Below, in pieces: positions 43,514 through 54,286 of a stretch of DNA of 55,256 bases; positions within the stretch are counted from its first letter, which is position 1; every line of letters starts with the position of its first letter. Origin of the DNA: Rhodothermales bacterium (GTDB taxonomy: Bacteria; Bacteroidota; Rhodothermia; Rhodothermales; Bin80). Location: positions 1 through 55,256 of the forward strand of contig JAJECV010000032.1 in the NCBI GenBank assembly GCA_022821875.1, written 5' to 3'. The translations under genes were made by a program, and so were the position numbers. The notes under the pieces were generated by a model. It made no database searches and was not told where the DNA came from. It worked only from the letters and a program-made list of their open reading frames with translations.

Positions 43514-43580
43514 CTCAGTGGTTTAGAGCGCTCGCCTCACACGCGAGAGGTCACAGGTTCGAATCCCGTAGGGCCCACCA
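43504..43580 (+). tRNA. tRNA-Val (anticodon CAC)
   Basis: The 77-base sequence folds into a standard cloverleaf. The acceptor stem is GGGCTCT with AGGGCCC, with one G-U pair. A D arm is present, and the anticodon stem CTCGC/GCGAG closes loop CTCACAC (anticodon CAC). A T arm with GGTTCGAATCC is present, and CCA is encoded. It begins within the last codons of the upstream anti-sigma-like gene. The LVIVD-protein gene follows 26 bases downstream. Confidence 0.97.
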
Positions 43581-43606
43581 ACGAATCAAGATTTATTCAA
43601 TTGTTC

Positions 43607-45943
43607 ATGTTCAGATATCTTCCCTTCTGTCTGGCTGCCTTTCTGGCAGTATTCCCCGTACAGGTAAATTCCGCCGGTCCGGCGGATCGGTTTGGCAGGG
43701 CAATTACCGCCGGAGACGGCTATCTATTTATTGCTGAGTCAGGGGGATTTAAGGATCCAGGGACCGTTCATGTTTATGTACAGGGAGACGGTCAGGCCTG
43801 GATGCACAGGGGTTCACTTCGTGGCCCGGATCCCCGCCTGGGGGATGGATTCGGATCTGTCATTGCGTACGGAGATGGAGTCCTGGCCGTTTCAAGTCCC
43901 TCTGCAGTATTCCTGTTTGAACATGATTCAGAAGCAGACCGTTTTGTGCTGACCGATCAGGTGAAGTCGAAGAACAGTAGCACATTTGGAAGTGCGCTGG
44001 CAGTGGATAACGGATGGCTTGCCGTCGGCTCCTCAAAGGCCAATGGGTCTACCGGCCATGTCCACATCTTTCGGAAGAACCCGGAAGGCGCATGGGTCCG
44101 AAGGGCAATCCTCAAAGAACCTGGAGAATCTGCGGGCTCCATGTATGGAATTGCACTCTCAATGGATCAGGGACGCCTCCTGATCGGCTCCCCCGGGCTT
44201 TGTACAGCATATCTGTATGAATATTCAGCCGGCGAGTGGGAAATATCTGCAACATTGCCCTGCGGGGAACTGACCAGAGAGTCGATGTATGGGCGGTCCC
44301 TGGATCTGAAAGGAGAGCGTATTGTGATCGGAGCATCCCGGCACAATTCGGGGAAAGGTGCAGCCGTAGTCTGGCATCAGCAAGATGCAGAATGGACAAA
44401 CGTGAAAATACTCCTTCCAGAGGAGGATCCGCCTGGAGCCTTCTTTGGGGAACAAGTTGAAATCCAGGATCCTGAACATGTCATTGTTGGACTTTCCGTG
44501 TTTAGTCGTCCTGGATGGGAGAGTCGCTCAGAAGAAAATTTGCGGATCTATACCGTGGAAGGCGACGGGGATCTCGAAGCTGCATACACCACGGTTCCAG
44601 GAATTATTTTGTCGACCGGTTCCATGATCGCTACCGATGGCAAGGTCATGGTGGTTGGATCCCCGAATGCTGCGTATGGAGAAGGAAGTGCAAATCTTCT
44701 GGAACTGAATCAAAACTCCTGGGAGGCTACTCAGAAATTATTCTATGCCGGCGAACCAATGTCCCGCAAAGCGGACATACGATGCGAGGATGGAAAGGCA
44801 GAAGGGTTCGATTGCGGACTTTTAGATATGGTTTCATTTATTCCAAATGAGGAAATGAACATGAATCGCGGGGTTCGCCTGAGTGATGTGTGGGGCTGGA
44901 CCGACCCCGAAACCGGAAAGGAATACGGCATCGTCGGCCATCTTGAAGGCACCGTCTTCCTCGACTTGAACAACCCGTCTCATCCAGAATACCTGGGAAC
45001 ACTGCCTCGTACGAAGGGAACACCCGGGAGTACATGGAGAGACATGAAAGTCTACAAGGATCATGCATTTATCGTCGCCGACGGTGCCCAGGAACATGGA
45101 ATGCAGGTTTTTGATCTGAGGCAACTCCGCGGGCTTGCAGAGATTCCGGTTGAGTTTGAAGCAACGGCGCATTATGATCTGATCCACAGTGCACACAATA
45201 TCGTCATTAATGAAGAGACGGGATTTGCATTTATTGTGGGAGCTTCCGGCGGGGGAGAAACCTGCGGAGGGGGACTCCATATGATGGACATCCGCAACCC
45301 ACAGTCTCCCGTGTTTGCAGGCTGCTTCGCCGACGAGACCACCGGACGGCGCCAGACCGGATACAGCCATGATGCGCAGTGCGTGATTTATCATGGACCA
45401 GACAGCGAATACGCCGGCCGTGAAATTTGCTTCGGAGCAAATGAAACGGCCATCAGTATATCGGATGTGACCGATAAAGAAAATCCGATTGCAATCGGAA
45501 CCGGCTCCTATCCCGATGCGGCATATGTACATCAGGGATGGCTCACCGAGGATCACACTTATTTTTATCAGAATGATGAACTGGATGAACTCCAGGGCAA
45601 GGTGGATCGGACACGCACCTTGATCTGGGATGTAAGAAATCTGAGCGATCCCGTCATGATTCGTGAATTCTATGGGCCAACTTCTGCAACGGATCACAAC
45701 CTGTATGTTCACGGCAATCTGATGTATCAGACCAATAATTCGAGCGGGCTGCGCATCATTGACATATCCTCACCAGAGGATCCGGTAGAGATTGGACATT
45801 TCGACACCACTCCATACGGAACGGATGAAGCGGGCTTTAATGGAACCTGGAGCAGCTATCCATACTTTGAGAGTGGACTTATTGTCGTGACCAGTCGCAG
45901 AGAGGGGGTGTTCATTCTGAAGAAGCAACCCATTGATATTTAG
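43607..45943 (+). CDS. Secreted choice-of-anchor B (LVIVD) protein with an N-terminal integrin-like propeller
   Basis: A 778-residue exported protein. A signal peptide covers about residues 1-22 (ending VNSA). The first 380 residues form FG-GAP-type propeller repeats (RFGRAITAGDGYLFIAE, GFGSVIAYGDGVLAVSS, FGSALAVDNGWLAVGSS). The second half is a choice-of-anchor B domain (WGWTDPETGKEYGIVG, GLRIIDISSPEDPVEIG, GYSHDAQCVIYHG) closely related to the shorter paralogue in this window. It ends without a type IX sorting tail. ATG at 43607 was preferred over a TTG six bases upstream. The function is unknown, with a surface or extracellular setting likely. Confidence 0.85.
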   Translation: MFRYLPFCLAAFLAVFPVQVNSAGPADRFGRAITAGDGYLFIAESGGFKDPGTVHVYVQGDGQAWMHRGSLRGPDPRLGDGFGSVIAYGDGVLAVSSPSAVFLFEHDSEADRFVLTDQVKSKNSSTFGSALAVDNGWLAVGSSKANGSTGHVHIFRKNPEGAWVRRAILKEPGESAGSMYGIALSMDQGRLLIGSPGLCTAYLYEYSAGEWEISATLPCGELTRESMYGRSLDLKGERIVIGASRHNSGKGAAVVWHQQDAEWTNVKILLPEEDPPGAFFGEQVEIQDPEHVIVGLSVFSRPGWESRSEENLRIYTVEGDGDLEAAYTTVPGIILSTGSMIATDGKVMVVGSPNAAYGEGSANLLELNQNSWEATQKLFYAGEPMSRKADIRCEDGKAEGFDCGLLDMVSFIPNEEMNMNRGVRLSDVWGWTDPETGKEYGIVGHLEGTVFLDLNNPSHPEYLGTLPRTKGTPGSTWRDMKVYKDHAFIVADGAQEHGMQVFDLRQLRGLAEIPVEFEATAHYDLIHSAHNIVINEETGFAFIVGASGGGETCGGGLHMMDIRNPQSPVFAGCFADETTGRRQTGYSHDAQCVIYHGPDSEYAGREICFGANETAISISDVTDKENPIAIGTGSYPDAAYVHQGWLTEDHTYFYQNDELDELQGKVDRTRTLIWDVRNLSDPVMIREFYGPTSATDHNLYVHGNLMYQTNNSSGLRIIDISSPEDPVEIGHFDTTPYGTDEAGFNGTWSSYPYFESGLIVVTSRREGVFILKKQPIDI

Positions 45944-46049
45944 GCATGATCTTTTGGCTTGGATCATTGTTAGGCTTATTTGTGTAAACCTTTTCCTAGT
46001 TCACTCCAACTGTAAAATCTGAGACACACTTACCAGAGTTTCAATACAC
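45944..46049. other. Intergenic region upstream of the primary sigma gene
   Basis: The only structure is a weak ATGATC/GATCAT dyad with a 10-base loop just after the LVIVD stop codon. It is not a convincing terminator. Confidence 0.3.
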
Positions 46050-46889
46050 ATGTATGTCCCACGTCGCCAGCGAATGCTGGACCAGTACCTGAAGGAAATT
46101 GGTCAGATTGACCTTGTGACTCCCGCCGAAGAAGCGGAGTTGGCCCGACGGATTAAACAAGGTGACGAGGAAGCGCTCTTAAAGTTGACCCGTGCCAACC
46201 TCCGTTTTGTCGTTTCGGTCGCAAAAAAATTCCAGGGGCAAGGCCTCCACCTCACAGACTTGATCAATGAGGGCAATTATGGTCTCATTAAAGCCGCCAA
46301 GCGCTTTGATGAGACACGGGGATTTAAGTTTATTTCCTATGCCGTGTGGTGGATCCGCCAGTCTATCCTTCAGGCGCTGGCGGAGCAGGGGCGGGTTGTA
46401 CGCCTTCCGCTGAATCAGATTGGCACAATCAGCAAGATTCGCAAGAGCAACGCCCGGCTTTCGCAGCAGCATGAACGAGATCCGAATCTGGAAGAACTGT
46501 CCGTTGATCTGCAGATTGACCTTAAAAAGGTCCGCAATGCAATGCAGCGGACGAGCAGGCACCTGTCCATGGATGCCCCCTTCAATGATGAGGATGAAAA
46601 CAGCCTCCTGGACATTCTCCCTAATGATGAAGTGCCCCCCCCCGATGAATCGCTTCAGGGAGAATCTCTAAAAATTGATGTTGAGGTCGCACTCAGCAGT
46701 CTTTGTCCCCGTGAGGCAGAAATCACGCGGCTCTTTTTTGGAGTCGGACGTGAGCATCCACTCACGCTGGAAGAAATTGGCGCCCGGTTTGACCTGACCA
46801 GAGAACGGGTACGCCAGATCAAAGAAAAAGCGATCCGGAAACTCCGTCAGAAACACCGCCGAGAAGACCTGAAATTTCACGCAAGGTGA
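46050..46889 (+). CDS. rpoD: Primary (group-1-like) RNA polymerase sigma factor
   Basis: A 279-residue sigma70 lacking the long N-terminal region 1.1, the form usual in Bacteroidota. It contains region 1.2/2 ([19 protein letters not shown]), region 2.3-2.4 ([19 protein letters not shown]) and region 4.2 ([20 protein letters not shown]). The protein recognises the phylum's TAnnTTTG/TTTG-type promoters rather than the E. coli consensus (family knowledge). No anti-sigma or response genes are adjacent, and an orphan inverted repeat follows at 46905-46920. Confidence 0.93.
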   Translation: MYVPRRQRMLDQYLKEIGQIDLVTPAEEAELARRIKQGDEEALLKLTRANLRFVVSVAKKFQGQGLHLTDLINEGNYGLIKAAKRFDETRGFKFISYAVWWIRQSILQALAEQGRVVRLPLNQIGTISKIRKSNARLSQQHERDPNLEELSVDLQIDLKKVRNAMQRTSRHLSMDAPFNDEDENSLLDILPNDEVPPPDESLQGESLKIDVEVALSSLCPREAEITRLFFGVGREHPLTLEEIGARFDLTRERVRQIKEKAIRKLRQKHRREDLKFHAR

Positions 46890-46904
46890 AGTTCCTCCCA
46901 TTGA

Positions 46905-46920
46905 GCAGGTGCTCACCTGC
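46905..46920 (+). terminator. Possible terminator hairpin after rpoD
   Basis: GCAGGT and ACCTGC form a perfect six-base stem with a four-base loop 16 bases after the stop codon. There is no following T-run, so intrinsic termination would be weak. It may stabilise the mRNA 3' end. Confidence 0.4.
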
Positions 46921-47058
46921 AACCCAGATCTACATTGCAGAAGCTATCGGAGTGTAACAACCGGGATAAACCTTCGTACATACGGACTGCTGATTTGGCG
47001 AGAAACTCAATCCCGAAACAAAATGGTCGTACTTGAATCTATCTAATCCTGCACACTC

Positions 47059-48411
47059 ATGATCCCTCGACTCCTGTACCGCAGTTTCTGTGTGAGTCTT
47101 CTGACCGCCCTATTTTTCGCTTCTGCCTCTCAAGCGCAGCGAACCATCACCTTTGAGGAGGCCGTACGTATTGCGTTGGACCAAAATACACAACTCCGAC
47201 AGTCTGCCAATCAAGTGCGCCTGAATGAGATTGGGGTGCAGTCTGCACGTGCAGCATTTCTGCCGAACTTCAATTTAAATACAGGCGGGGGGAGCAACTG
47301 GGGATTATCCTTTGATACGAATGTGGGAGAACTCCGTACGACGAGGACAACCCGCTTCAATATGAGCGCACGTACGTCGGTAACCTTGTTTGACGGGTTC
47401 CAGAGTCAGGCAACCCTTCGAGAAAGCCGGTTGAATGTCACATCTGCCGATTTGGCCCTTGAGCGTCAGCGTCAACTGGTGGTCTTTCAGGTTGCGAACC
47501 AATTCCTTGCCTATATCCAGGCTTCGGAGCAGATTACCGTACAGGAGGAAAATCTGGCGGCGGCCCGGCAGCTTCTTGCGCAGATCGAAGAATTTGTACG
47601 GGTCGGTACGCGTCCGGTATCGGATCTGTACCAACAGCAGGCCGCTGTCGAGTCGGCCGAACTTGGAATCCTGCAGACGGAGCAGCTGGCCCAGATTTCT
47701 GAGGCGAACCTGATTCAGGTCATGCGACTGGATCCTCTGGGAGATTATGAATTTGTAATCCCGGACTTGTCGGATGAACTTCTGGCACCGGAAGAATATG
47801 ATCTGGCCGACCTGTATGCGCGTGCACAGCAGCAGCGCGGAGATCTGCGTTCACAGGAGGTTGCCGTGGATGCCGCCGAACAGGGGCTGCGCATCGCCCG
47901 AAGCAGTATGATGCCGCAGCTGAGCCTGTCGGCCGGCACCGGCACAAGTTTCAACAGCGGAATTGAACGGATCAATTTTGGGGATCAACTGGAAAACAAC
48001 CGGTCAGAGTCCGTCTCTCTTTCTGTGAATCTGCCCATCTTTAATCGCCTCCGGACGCGCTCCCAGGTTCAACGGGCCCGGGTTGTCTATGAAAATGCAA
48101 GAATCAATGTCGAATCCACACAGCAGCAGATCGGAGTTGAGGTACGTCAGGCGTATCTGGACTATGTTACCGCCAGAAAACAGTATGAGGTAACCCAGAG
48201 GCAGCTGGTGTTTCGCGAGCAGGCGCTGGAAGCAGCCCGTGAGCGCTATAACGTCGGAGCGGCAACACTGGTCGAACTGACGCAGGCACAATCTGATTTT
48301 GTACAGGCTTCACAGGATGCCGTGACCGCGCAGTACACCATTTTCGTACGCAAGCGCCTGATTCGTTACTATACCGGTGAATTGAATCCGAGTCTCCCAT
48401 TATTTGAATAG
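47059..48411 (+). CDS. TolC-family outer-membrane efflux protein
   Basis: A 450-residue exported protein. A signal peptide covers about residues 1-28 (ending ASQAQ). Two OEP repeats each contain the helical, Ala/Gln/Glu-rich segments typical of TolC (RTITFEEAVRIALDQN near the N-terminus; ERYNVGAATLVELTQAQSDF near the C-terminus). It is the first gene of a rightward operon with an adaptor protein and an ABC ATPase. By architecture it would form the outer channel of a MacAB-type exporter. Confidence 0.92.
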   Translation: MIPRLLYRSFCVSLLTALFFASASQAQRTITFEEAVRIALDQNTQLRQSANQVRLNEIGVQSARAAFLPNFNLNTGGGSNWGLSFDTNVGELRTTRTTRFNMSARTSVTLFDGFQSQATLRESRLNVTSADLALERQRQLVVFQVANQFLAYIQASEQITVQEENLAAARQLLAQIEEFVRVGTRPVSDLYQQQAAVESAELGILQTEQLAQISEANLIQVMRLDPLGDYEFVIPDLSDELLAPEEYDLADLYARAQQQRGDLRSQEVAVDAAEQGLRIARSSMMPQLSLSAGTGTSFNSGIERINFGDQLENNRSESVSLSVNLPIFNRLRTRSQVQRARVVYENARINVESTQQQIGVEVRQAYLDYVTARKQYEVTQRQLVFREQALEAARERYNVGAATLVELTQAQSDFVQASQDAVTAQYTIFVRKRLIRYYTGELNPSLPLFE

Positions 48412-48415
48412 ATTG

Positions 48416-49783
48416 ATGGCAAAGAAAAAAAATCGTACACGTACGCTCCTGATTATCATTGGGGTCGCCGTGATCCTTCTTGTGATTCTCGGTCTTGTGG
48501 GGCGCCGATTTAGTGGTCCCAGTGCGACGCGCGTGGAGGTGGTTACCGTAGAAATGCGAACCGTGACCCAGACGGTAACAGCTTCCGGCCGTGTCCAACC
48601 GGAAGTGGAAATCACGATCAGTCCGGATGTCTCCGGTGAGATCGTCCAACTTCCCGTCGTGGAGGGACAGCAGGTTCAAAAAGGAGAACTGCTGGCGCGG
48701 ATCAAGTCCGATTTTTATCAGGCGCAAGTAGAGCAGGCCGAAGCACAGCTCTCACAGGCCAAGGCAAATCTGGCGGAACGCGAAGCCAATCTTCTGCTGC
48801 AGGAACAGACGGTAAAGAGGCAGCGGGAACTCTACGAGGCAGAGGTCATCCCTCTGGATCAGTATGAACAGAGTGATACCCAGTACAAAATAGCACAGGC
48901 CAATGTGGATGCGGCAAATTTCAATGTGGAAAGTGCGCAGGCACGCCTGAGAGAGTCCAGAGAACAACTCAGAAAAACTGCACTCTATGCGCCCATGTCC
49001 GGTACCGTAAGTCAGTTAGACATTGAATTGGGTGAACGTGTGACGGGGAACGAGTTGCAGGCGGGAACCACGGTGATGAAAGTGGCTCGTCTTGACCAGA
49101 TGGAATTGGAGGTGGAGGTCAGTGAAAACGATGTGGTGAATGTGGCCCTCGGAGATACCGCGTCCATTGAGGTGGATGCCTACCCTGACCGCATCTTCAA
49201 GGGGGTCGTAACCGAGATTGCAAACTCCGCCCGACTCCAGGGGAGCACATTTCAGGAACAGGTTACAAATTTCCCTGTGAAGGTGCGAATCCTTGATCCC
49301 CATAATGCGGAGTCCAGAGACATGGGCATGGCCGACGCAGGACTCGTCGGTGAAACCCCGGCAACGGAAGATTATCCCAGTTTCCGCCCCGGCATGAGTG
49401 GTACGGTGGACATCTTTACAAATACCGTGGAAGAGGTTCTTTCTGTTCCGATTCAGGCCGTAACCGTCCGGGATTTCAATTCAATCCGGCGGGCACGCCG
49501 CCGAGGGCAGACCGCCGAGTCAGACTCCACGGCCGGTGATCCGGAAAACGCAAAACCGGAGATCGCCGACGGCGAAGATCTTCAGCGGATGGTGTTTGCT
49601 GTCGGAGAGGATATGAAAGTCACCGCCACCATTGTCGAAACGGGAATTTCGGATGATCAGTTCATTGAGATCAAATCAGGACTGGAAGCGGGGGGCCGGG
49701 TCGTGAACGGCCCCTACAGTGCGGTCAGCCGTGAATTGGACGACGGGGACCTAGTTGAAGAACGCACCGACCGTCCATTCTAA
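48416..49783 (+). CDS. MacA-like periplasmic adaptor protein
   Basis: A 455-residue membrane-fusion protein with an N-terminal transmembrane anchor (about residues 12-32). A biotinyl-lipoyl half, a long helical hairpin (QAQVEQAEAQLSQAKANL, then NVESAQARLRESREQLRK), a beta-barrel, and a charged insert (about 360-390) follow. The motif TALYAPMSGTVSQ marks the second lipoyl half. ATG at 48416 was chosen, four bases after the TolC stop; a TTG at 48404 is in frame but would overlap it. It directly precedes the ATPase gene without a gap. Confidence 0.9.
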   Translation: MAKKKNRTRTLLIIIGVAVILLVILGLVGRRFSGPSATRVEVVTVEMRTVTQTVTASGRVQPEVEITISPDVSGEIVQLPVVEGQQVQKGELLARIKSDFYQAQVEQAEAQLSQAKANLAEREANLLLQEQTVKRQRELYEAEVIPLDQYEQSDTQYKIAQANVDAANFNVESAQARLRESREQLRKTALYAPMSGTVSQLDIELGERVTGNELQAGTTVMKVARLDQMELEVEVSENDVVNVALGDTASIEVDAYPDRIFKGVVTEIANSARLQGSTFQEQVTNFPVKVRILDPHNAESRDMGMADAGLVGETPATEDYPSFRPGMSGTVDIFTNTVEEVLSVPIQAVTVRDFNSIRRARRRGQTAESDSTAGDPENAKPEIADGEDLQRMVFAVGEDMKVTATIVETGISDDQFIEIKSGLEAGGRVVNGPYSAVSRELDDGDLVEERTDRPF

Positions 49784-50530
49784 ATGAATCACGGAGCAAG
49801 CAGTCAGCCGCTGATTCGGCTGCGGGATGTTAAGAAAATCTACCCGATGGGAACGGAGGTGGTCCGTGCACTGGACGGAGTCAGCACGGATGTCTATCCC
49901 AATGAGTATGTGGCCGTCATGGGGCCGAGCGGTTCCGGCAAGTCCACCCTCATGAATATGATCGGCTGTCTGGATACCCCCACCGAGGGGAGCTACTACC
50001 TCCGAGGCCAGAATGTTGGCGAAATGGCGGATGATGAACTGGCGGAAATCCGTAATCGTGAGGTTGGCTTTGTATTCCAGACCTTCAATTTACTTCCCCG
50101 CGTGAACTGCCTCCAGAATGTAGAACTTCCGCTCATCTACAGCGGAAAAACCAGGGGACAGCGCAGGCAGATGGCCGAACGTGCACTGGATCAGGTTGGG
50201 TTGACGGATCGGGTGACCCATAAGCCGAATGAACTCTCCGGCGGGCAGCGGCAGCGCGTGGCAGTTGCGCGTGCTCTGGTAAATAATCCGGCACTGGTTC
50301 TGGCCGACGAACCCACTGGAAACCTGGATACCAAGACGGGGCAGGAAATCATGCTGCTCTTTGAAACACTCTATCGCAGAGGCAATACACTCATGGTGGT
50401 GACGCATGAAGAAGAGGTGGCCCACCATGCACGGCGCATTATCCGCTTGCGGGATGGCCTGATTGAAAGCGATGTGCGTGTCGAAAAACCAATTCTGGCA
50501 CATAAGGACACTGCAGCGGTCGCGGCCTGA
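49784..50530 (+). CDS. MacB/LolD-type ABC transporter ATPase
   Basis: A 248-residue nucleotide-binding protein of the MacB/LolD group. It has Walker [10 protein letters not shown] (about 45-53), signature [15 protein letters not shown], Walker [13 protein letters not shown] and the H-loop [10 protein letters not shown]. Only the ATPase is present; the MacB/FtsX-type permease usually fused or encoded next to it is missing from this operon, and the next gene is on the other strand. The permease may be encoded elsewhere. Confidence 0.93.
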   Translation: MNHGASSQPLIRLRDVKKIYPMGTEVVRALDGVSTDVYPNEYVAVMGPSGSGKSTLMNMIGCLDTPTEGSYYLRGQNVGEMADDELAEIRNREVGFVFQTFNLLPRVNCLQNVELPLIYSGKTRGQRRQMAERALDQVGLTDRVTHKPNELSGGQRQRVAVARALVNNPALVLADEPTGNLDTKTGQEIMLLFETLYRRGNTLMVVTHEEEVAHHARRIIRLRDGLIESDVRVEKPILAHKDTAAVAA

Positions 50531-50591
50531 AATTCAGATGTGCCGACAGGAGAAGACGGCAATCCTTCCAAATGCCTGCTTCATCATTTTT

Positions 50592-51083
50592 TTATGACGG
50601 GGCACAGTCGACTGCTTCCTCAATCTGTACAAATCGTACCGCGGCAAGAGTCCGCGGGATCCGGATGGCTTCAAAGGGGACTCCAGGAGCATAGGAGCGC
50701 CGGCAATCGGTGTCTGGAGTGAATAGACGATACGTGGCAACAACCGTGTCCCGGAGACTCTCCACGACTTCAAAGCGCAGGTCGTATCCCCCGGAGTTCA
50801 CATCCACCGCCGCCAGCAGGACGGTTTCCAGTTCAAAGTCCACCGATTTAAAGGGAAGCAGCGGCCGGAGTGAATCCGTATATGCGGACCAGGTGGACTG
50901 CTCTGAAATCACGCGTGTCGCCGTTGTATCCAGGGATGCCTGCAGTCCGCGCCCTAGAGATGCGTGCGGAATAATTTCCGCCAGATCTTCTTCGGTAAAT
51001 TCAGGCATCTGTTGTGCAGGCTCACAGCCTGTGAGCACTGTAACCAAAAAAATCAATCCGGAAAAGAAACCAAGTCGGTGCAT
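50592..51083 (-). CDS. PrcB-like lipoprotein (hypothetical)
   Basis: A 163-residue lipoprotein: lipobox LTGC with the modified Cys at residue 20. The mature part contains VDFELETVLLAA and SGGYDLRFEVVES, then a Cys-containing C-terminal region (TDCRRSYAPGVPFEAIRIP). These recall the PrcB C-terminal domain family, which is linked to protease complexes of treponemes. Its role here is unknown. Start ATG at 51083 is clear. It lies convergent to the ABC operon and divergent from rpoZ. Confidence 0.55.
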   Translation of the reverse strand: MHRLGFFSGLIFLVTVLTGCEPAQQMPEFTEEDLAEIIPHASLGRGLQASLDTTATRVISEQSTWSAYTDSLRPLLPFKSVDFELETVLLAAVDVNSGGYDLRFEVVESLRDTVVATYRLFTPDTDCRRSYAPGVPFEAIRIPRTLAAVRFVQIEEAVDCAPS

Positions 51084-51124
51084 GGGAGTATCAGCGGGCT
51101 GTTAAAATAAACAAAACCATTCTT

Positions 51125-51427
51125 ATGGCAATCAAAACTGTTGATGTAGACAAACTGGTGAGTCAGACAGGGAACCTGTTTGAGACTGTTGCAATCCTGT
51201 CTAAGCGCTCGCGTCAGGTTTCGATCAAGATGAAATCGGAACTGGACACACGTCTGGCATACTTTGAAGGATTCGACCCGGAACTGGAGGATCCAAAGTT
51301 CCAGGAGGAGCAGACTCGTATATCCATTGAACATGAGATGCAGCCAAAGCCTACGGAAGTTGCCATTGAGGAGATGTTTAATTCCGAAATCTACTTTCGG
51401 GATCCCACCTCAGAGGCTCTGGGCTAG
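51125..51427 (+). CDS. rpoZ: RNA polymerase omega subunit (Bacteroidota type)
   Basis: A 100-residue protein with the segment TGNLFETVAILSKRSRQVS, which corresponds to the conserved core of omega in this phylum. The N-terminal TVDVDKLVSQ and the following KMKSELDTRL agree. Omega helps assemble the polymerase beta' subunit. The uvrA gene starts 21 bases after its stop, so the pair may be cotranscribed. Confidence 0.85.
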   Translation: MAIKTVDVDKLVSQTGNLFETVAILSKRSRQVSIKMKSELDTRLAYFEGFDPELEDPKFQEEQTRISIEHEMQPKPTEVAIEEMFNSEIYFRDPTSEALG

Positions 51428-51448
51428 CATCACAAGACCGGCCTGTCT

Positions 51449-54286
51449 ATGGATGGTCTGAATCACGAAGGCCCATCAGAGTATATTGTTGTCAGGGGTG
51501 CGCGTGTGCACAACCTGCGGAATGTGAGTGTGGATATTCCGCGGGATGCTCTGGTCGTGGTCACCGGACTTTCGGGTTCCGGGAAGAGTTCTCTGGCTTT
51601 TGATACGATTTATTCGGAGGGGCAGCGGCGCTATATGGAGAGTTTGAGCGCGTACGCCAGACAGTTCGTAGGAATGCCGGAGCGTCCCGATGTAGATCAC
51701 ATTGAGGGGCTCTCGCCGGTCATTTCAATTGACCAGAAAACCGTCTCCCGCAACCCGCGCTCTACAGTTGGCACGATTACCGAGATCTATGATTTTTTGC
51801 GCCTGCTGTATGCACGCGCTGCGACTTCTTTTTCGGCTACATCCGGCAAACCTCTCATCCGGCAATCCACGGAGGAAATTATTGAGGCCGTCCGGTCCTA
51901 TCCGGTCGGTGCAAAGATTGAAATTCTTGCACCGGTGGTCAAGGATCGCAAGGGGCACTACCGCGAACTTTTTGAGCGGGTCTTCCGCCAGGGGTTCGTG
52001 AAGGTCCGGGTGGATGGCCGAGTTCGTGAGATCAAGCCGGGGATGCAGCTTGCCCGCTACAAAATGCACACCATTGAGGTGGTTGTGGATCGTCTGCAGA
52101 TTGAAGAAGGGATGGAGGAGCGCATCACTGGATCCGTCAAAACGGCCCTGGGACTGGGGGATGGGGTCTTGATTATTGCAGAGCAGAGAAAGGAAGATCG
52201 GGTTTTCAGCCGCTTCCTGTATGACCCCGATACGGGAAAATCCTTCCAGGAGGCGGCCCCCAAGACCTTTTCATTCAACGCCCCCTCAAGTGCCTGTCCA
52301 AAGTGCGGCGGTCTGGGATCGTGTGAGACCTGGGACGAATCCATGCTGGTCCCGGATCGCTCCCTGAGTATTGATGGCGGTGCGATTGAGTTTATGGATT
52401 CCTGGAGCCATTCTACGTTCTTTACGGGAACGGAAATGATCCTCAAGAAACACGGATTCAAGTTAACTACACCGGTCAGGAATATCAGCGAGGCGGCCTG
52501 GGAGCAGGTCATTCACGGGGTTCCCAGCGGCATTATTTCGGGGAGTGCCAGCCAGTTTGTGCTTGCCCGGGGTCTCTTTGTCGAAATGGATCTTCTGTAC
52601 CGCTGGGCCAACCGAAAGGAGCAGGCAGAGTTGTCGCTGTACAAGACATTCCAAACCTGCCCTTCGTGCAAAGGAGGTCGTTTAGCCGCGGAGGCGCTTT
52701 CGTACCGGATCAGTGGCAAGACGATTTCTGATCTGGCACAAATGAATCTGATCCGGCTGCGTGAGTTTCTGGATACGGTCAACTTCAGCCGGCGGCAGGC
52801 ACAGATTGCTGCGCCGATTATCAAGGAGGTCCGGGAGCGGCTGTCCTTTATGATTGATGTGGGGGTTGGGTATCTAACCCTGGACCGGTCTGCGGTGACC
52901 TTATCCGGCGGAGAAAGCCAGCGTATCCGGTTAGCGACTCAGATTGGTACGCAATTGACGGGAGTCCTGTATGTGCTGGATGAGCCCTCAATTGGACTGC
53001 ACGCCAGAGATAACCGGCGCCTGATCGCCTCCCTGCGACGGTTGCGGGATCTGGGGAATTCGGTCTTGGTCGTCGAACATGACCGTGACATGATTGAAGC
53101 GGCCGACCACCTGATTGACTTAGGCCCTGGTGCCGGTGAGCAGGGGGGCGAGGTCGTGTGCTCCGGCCCTCCGAACGCGTTGCGGCAGGAAAACGGCCGT
53201 GTAAAGGGGGTCACGCTCCCCTACCTCACGGGAGAACGCTGTATTGAGATTCCCGCGCAGCGCCGCAAACTTAACCGGAAGCGGATCACCCTTGAGGGGG
53301 CTACCGGAAATAATCTCAAGAATGTAACTCTCCGGCTTCCAGTAGGAGCATTTATTTGTGTAACGGGGGTCAGCGGTTCGGGAAAAAGTTCGTTGATCAA
53401 CCAGACGCTCGTTCCTGCAACCGCCGCACAATTCAACGCGCGCATTGAAAAAAAACCTCTGCCCTACCAGGATCTGAGGGGATGGCATCATATTGGTAAG
53501 GTGGTGAACATTAATCAGAAGCCCATTGGACGGACCCCGAGATCCAATCCATCCACCTATATTACCCTGTTTACGGCCATCCGGGAATTGTTTGCCAGTT
53601 TACCGGTGGCGCAGGCGCGGGGATACAAGCCGGGGCGATTTTCGTTTAACGTGAGTGGTGGCAGGTGTGAGAGTTGTTCGGGGGCGGGGGTTGAACGTCT
53701 GGAGATGAATTTTCTCTCCGATGTCTATGTGGAGTGTGAGACCTGTCAGGGGAGGCGCTACAATCAGGATACTCTGGAGGTCTTTTATAAGGGGAAGACA
53801 ATTTCCGATGTTTTGAATATGCGTGTGACGGAGGCGGCCGCCTTTTTTGCCAATATCCCCAAGATCGCACGTAAGCTGGACACTCTTCTTTCGGTGGGAC
53901 TTGGCTACATACGTCTGGGGCAGCCGTCGACGACGATTTCCGGCGGGGAGGCGCAGCGGGTAAAACTGGCCAAAGAACTTTCGCGTATCGGACGCGGGAA
54001 CACGCTCTATCTGTTTGACGAGCCGACGACGGGACTGCACTTTGAGGATATTCGCATGCTGCTGGATGTATTGCAGAAGTTGGTTGACCGGGGCAACACG
54101 GTCCTTGTGATTGAGCATAACCCGGATGTGATCAAGGTTGCAGACTATATTGTGGACATGGGCCCGGAGGGGGGAGAGGATGGGGGGCATATCCTCTTTG
54201 CCGGGACTCCCGAGGCGATGAGTCGTCAGGATACTTACACCGGGCATCTGCTTAAGGAGGTCTTTTCCAAGGAGCTTGCGCATTGA
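51449..54286 (+). CDS. uvrA: Excinuclease ABC subunit A
   Basis: The 945-residue damage-recognition ATPase of nucleotide excision repair. Two ABC modules have Walker [13 protein letters not shown] and [10 protein letters not shown], signature [12 protein letters not shown] and [12 protein letters not shown], and Walker [13 protein letters not shown] and [12 protein letters not shown]. Zinc-finger cysteines are visible in [24 protein letters not shown] and CETCQG. The C-terminus ends shortly after the second ATPase. The reading frame is uninterrupted. It follows rpoZ on the same strand and is the last intact gene before the right-hand insertion sequence. Confidence 0.97.
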   Translation: MDGLNHEGPSEYIVVRGARVHNLRNVSVDIPRDALVVVTGLSGSGKSSLAFDTIYSEGQRRYMESLSAYARQFVGMPERPDVDHIEGLSPVISIDQKTVSRNPRSTVGTITEIYDFLRLLYARAATSFSATSGKPLIRQSTEEIIEAVRSYPVGAKIEILAPVVKDRKGHYRELFERVFRQGFVKVRVDGRVREIKPGMQLARYKMHTIEVVVDRLQIEEGMEERITGSVKTALGLGDGVLIIAEQRKEDRVFSRFLYDPDTGKSFQEAAPKTFSFNAPSSACPKCGGLGSCETWDESMLVPDRSLSIDGGAIEFMDSWSHSTFFTGTEMILKKHGFKLTTPVRNISEAAWEQVIHGVPSGIISGSASQFVLARGLFVEMDLLYRWANRKEQAELSLYKTFQTCPSCKGGRLAAEALSYRISGKTISDLAQMNLIRLREFLDTVNFSRRQAQIAAPIIKEVRERLSFMIDVGVGYLTLDRSAVTLSGGESQRIRLATQIGTQLTGVLYVLDEPSIGLHARDNRRLIASLRRLRDLGNSVLVVEHDRDMIEAADHLIDLGPGAGEQGGEVVCSGPPNALRQENGRVKGVTLPYLTGERCIEIPAQRRKLNRKRITLEGATGNNLKNVTLRLPVGAFICVTGVSGSGKSSLINQTLVPATAAQFNARIEKKPLPYQDLRGWHHIGKVVNINQKPIGRTPRSNPSTYITLFTAIRELFASLPVAQARGYKPGRFSFNVSGGRCESCSGAGVERLEMNFLSDVYVECETCQGRRYNQDTLEVFYKGKTISDVLNMRVTEAAAFFANIPKIARKLDTLLSVGLGYIRLGQPSTTISGGEAQRVKLAKELSRIGRGNTLYLFDEPTTGLHFEDIRMLLDVLQKLVDRGNTVLVIEHNPDVIKVADYIVDMGPEGGEDGGHILFAGTPEAMSRQDTYTGHLLKEVFSKELAH

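Noticed and set aside
44834-45712. 292-codon frame antisense to the second LVIVD gene
   Set aside because: Complement of a well-supported propeller gene, with composition typical of a shadow frame.
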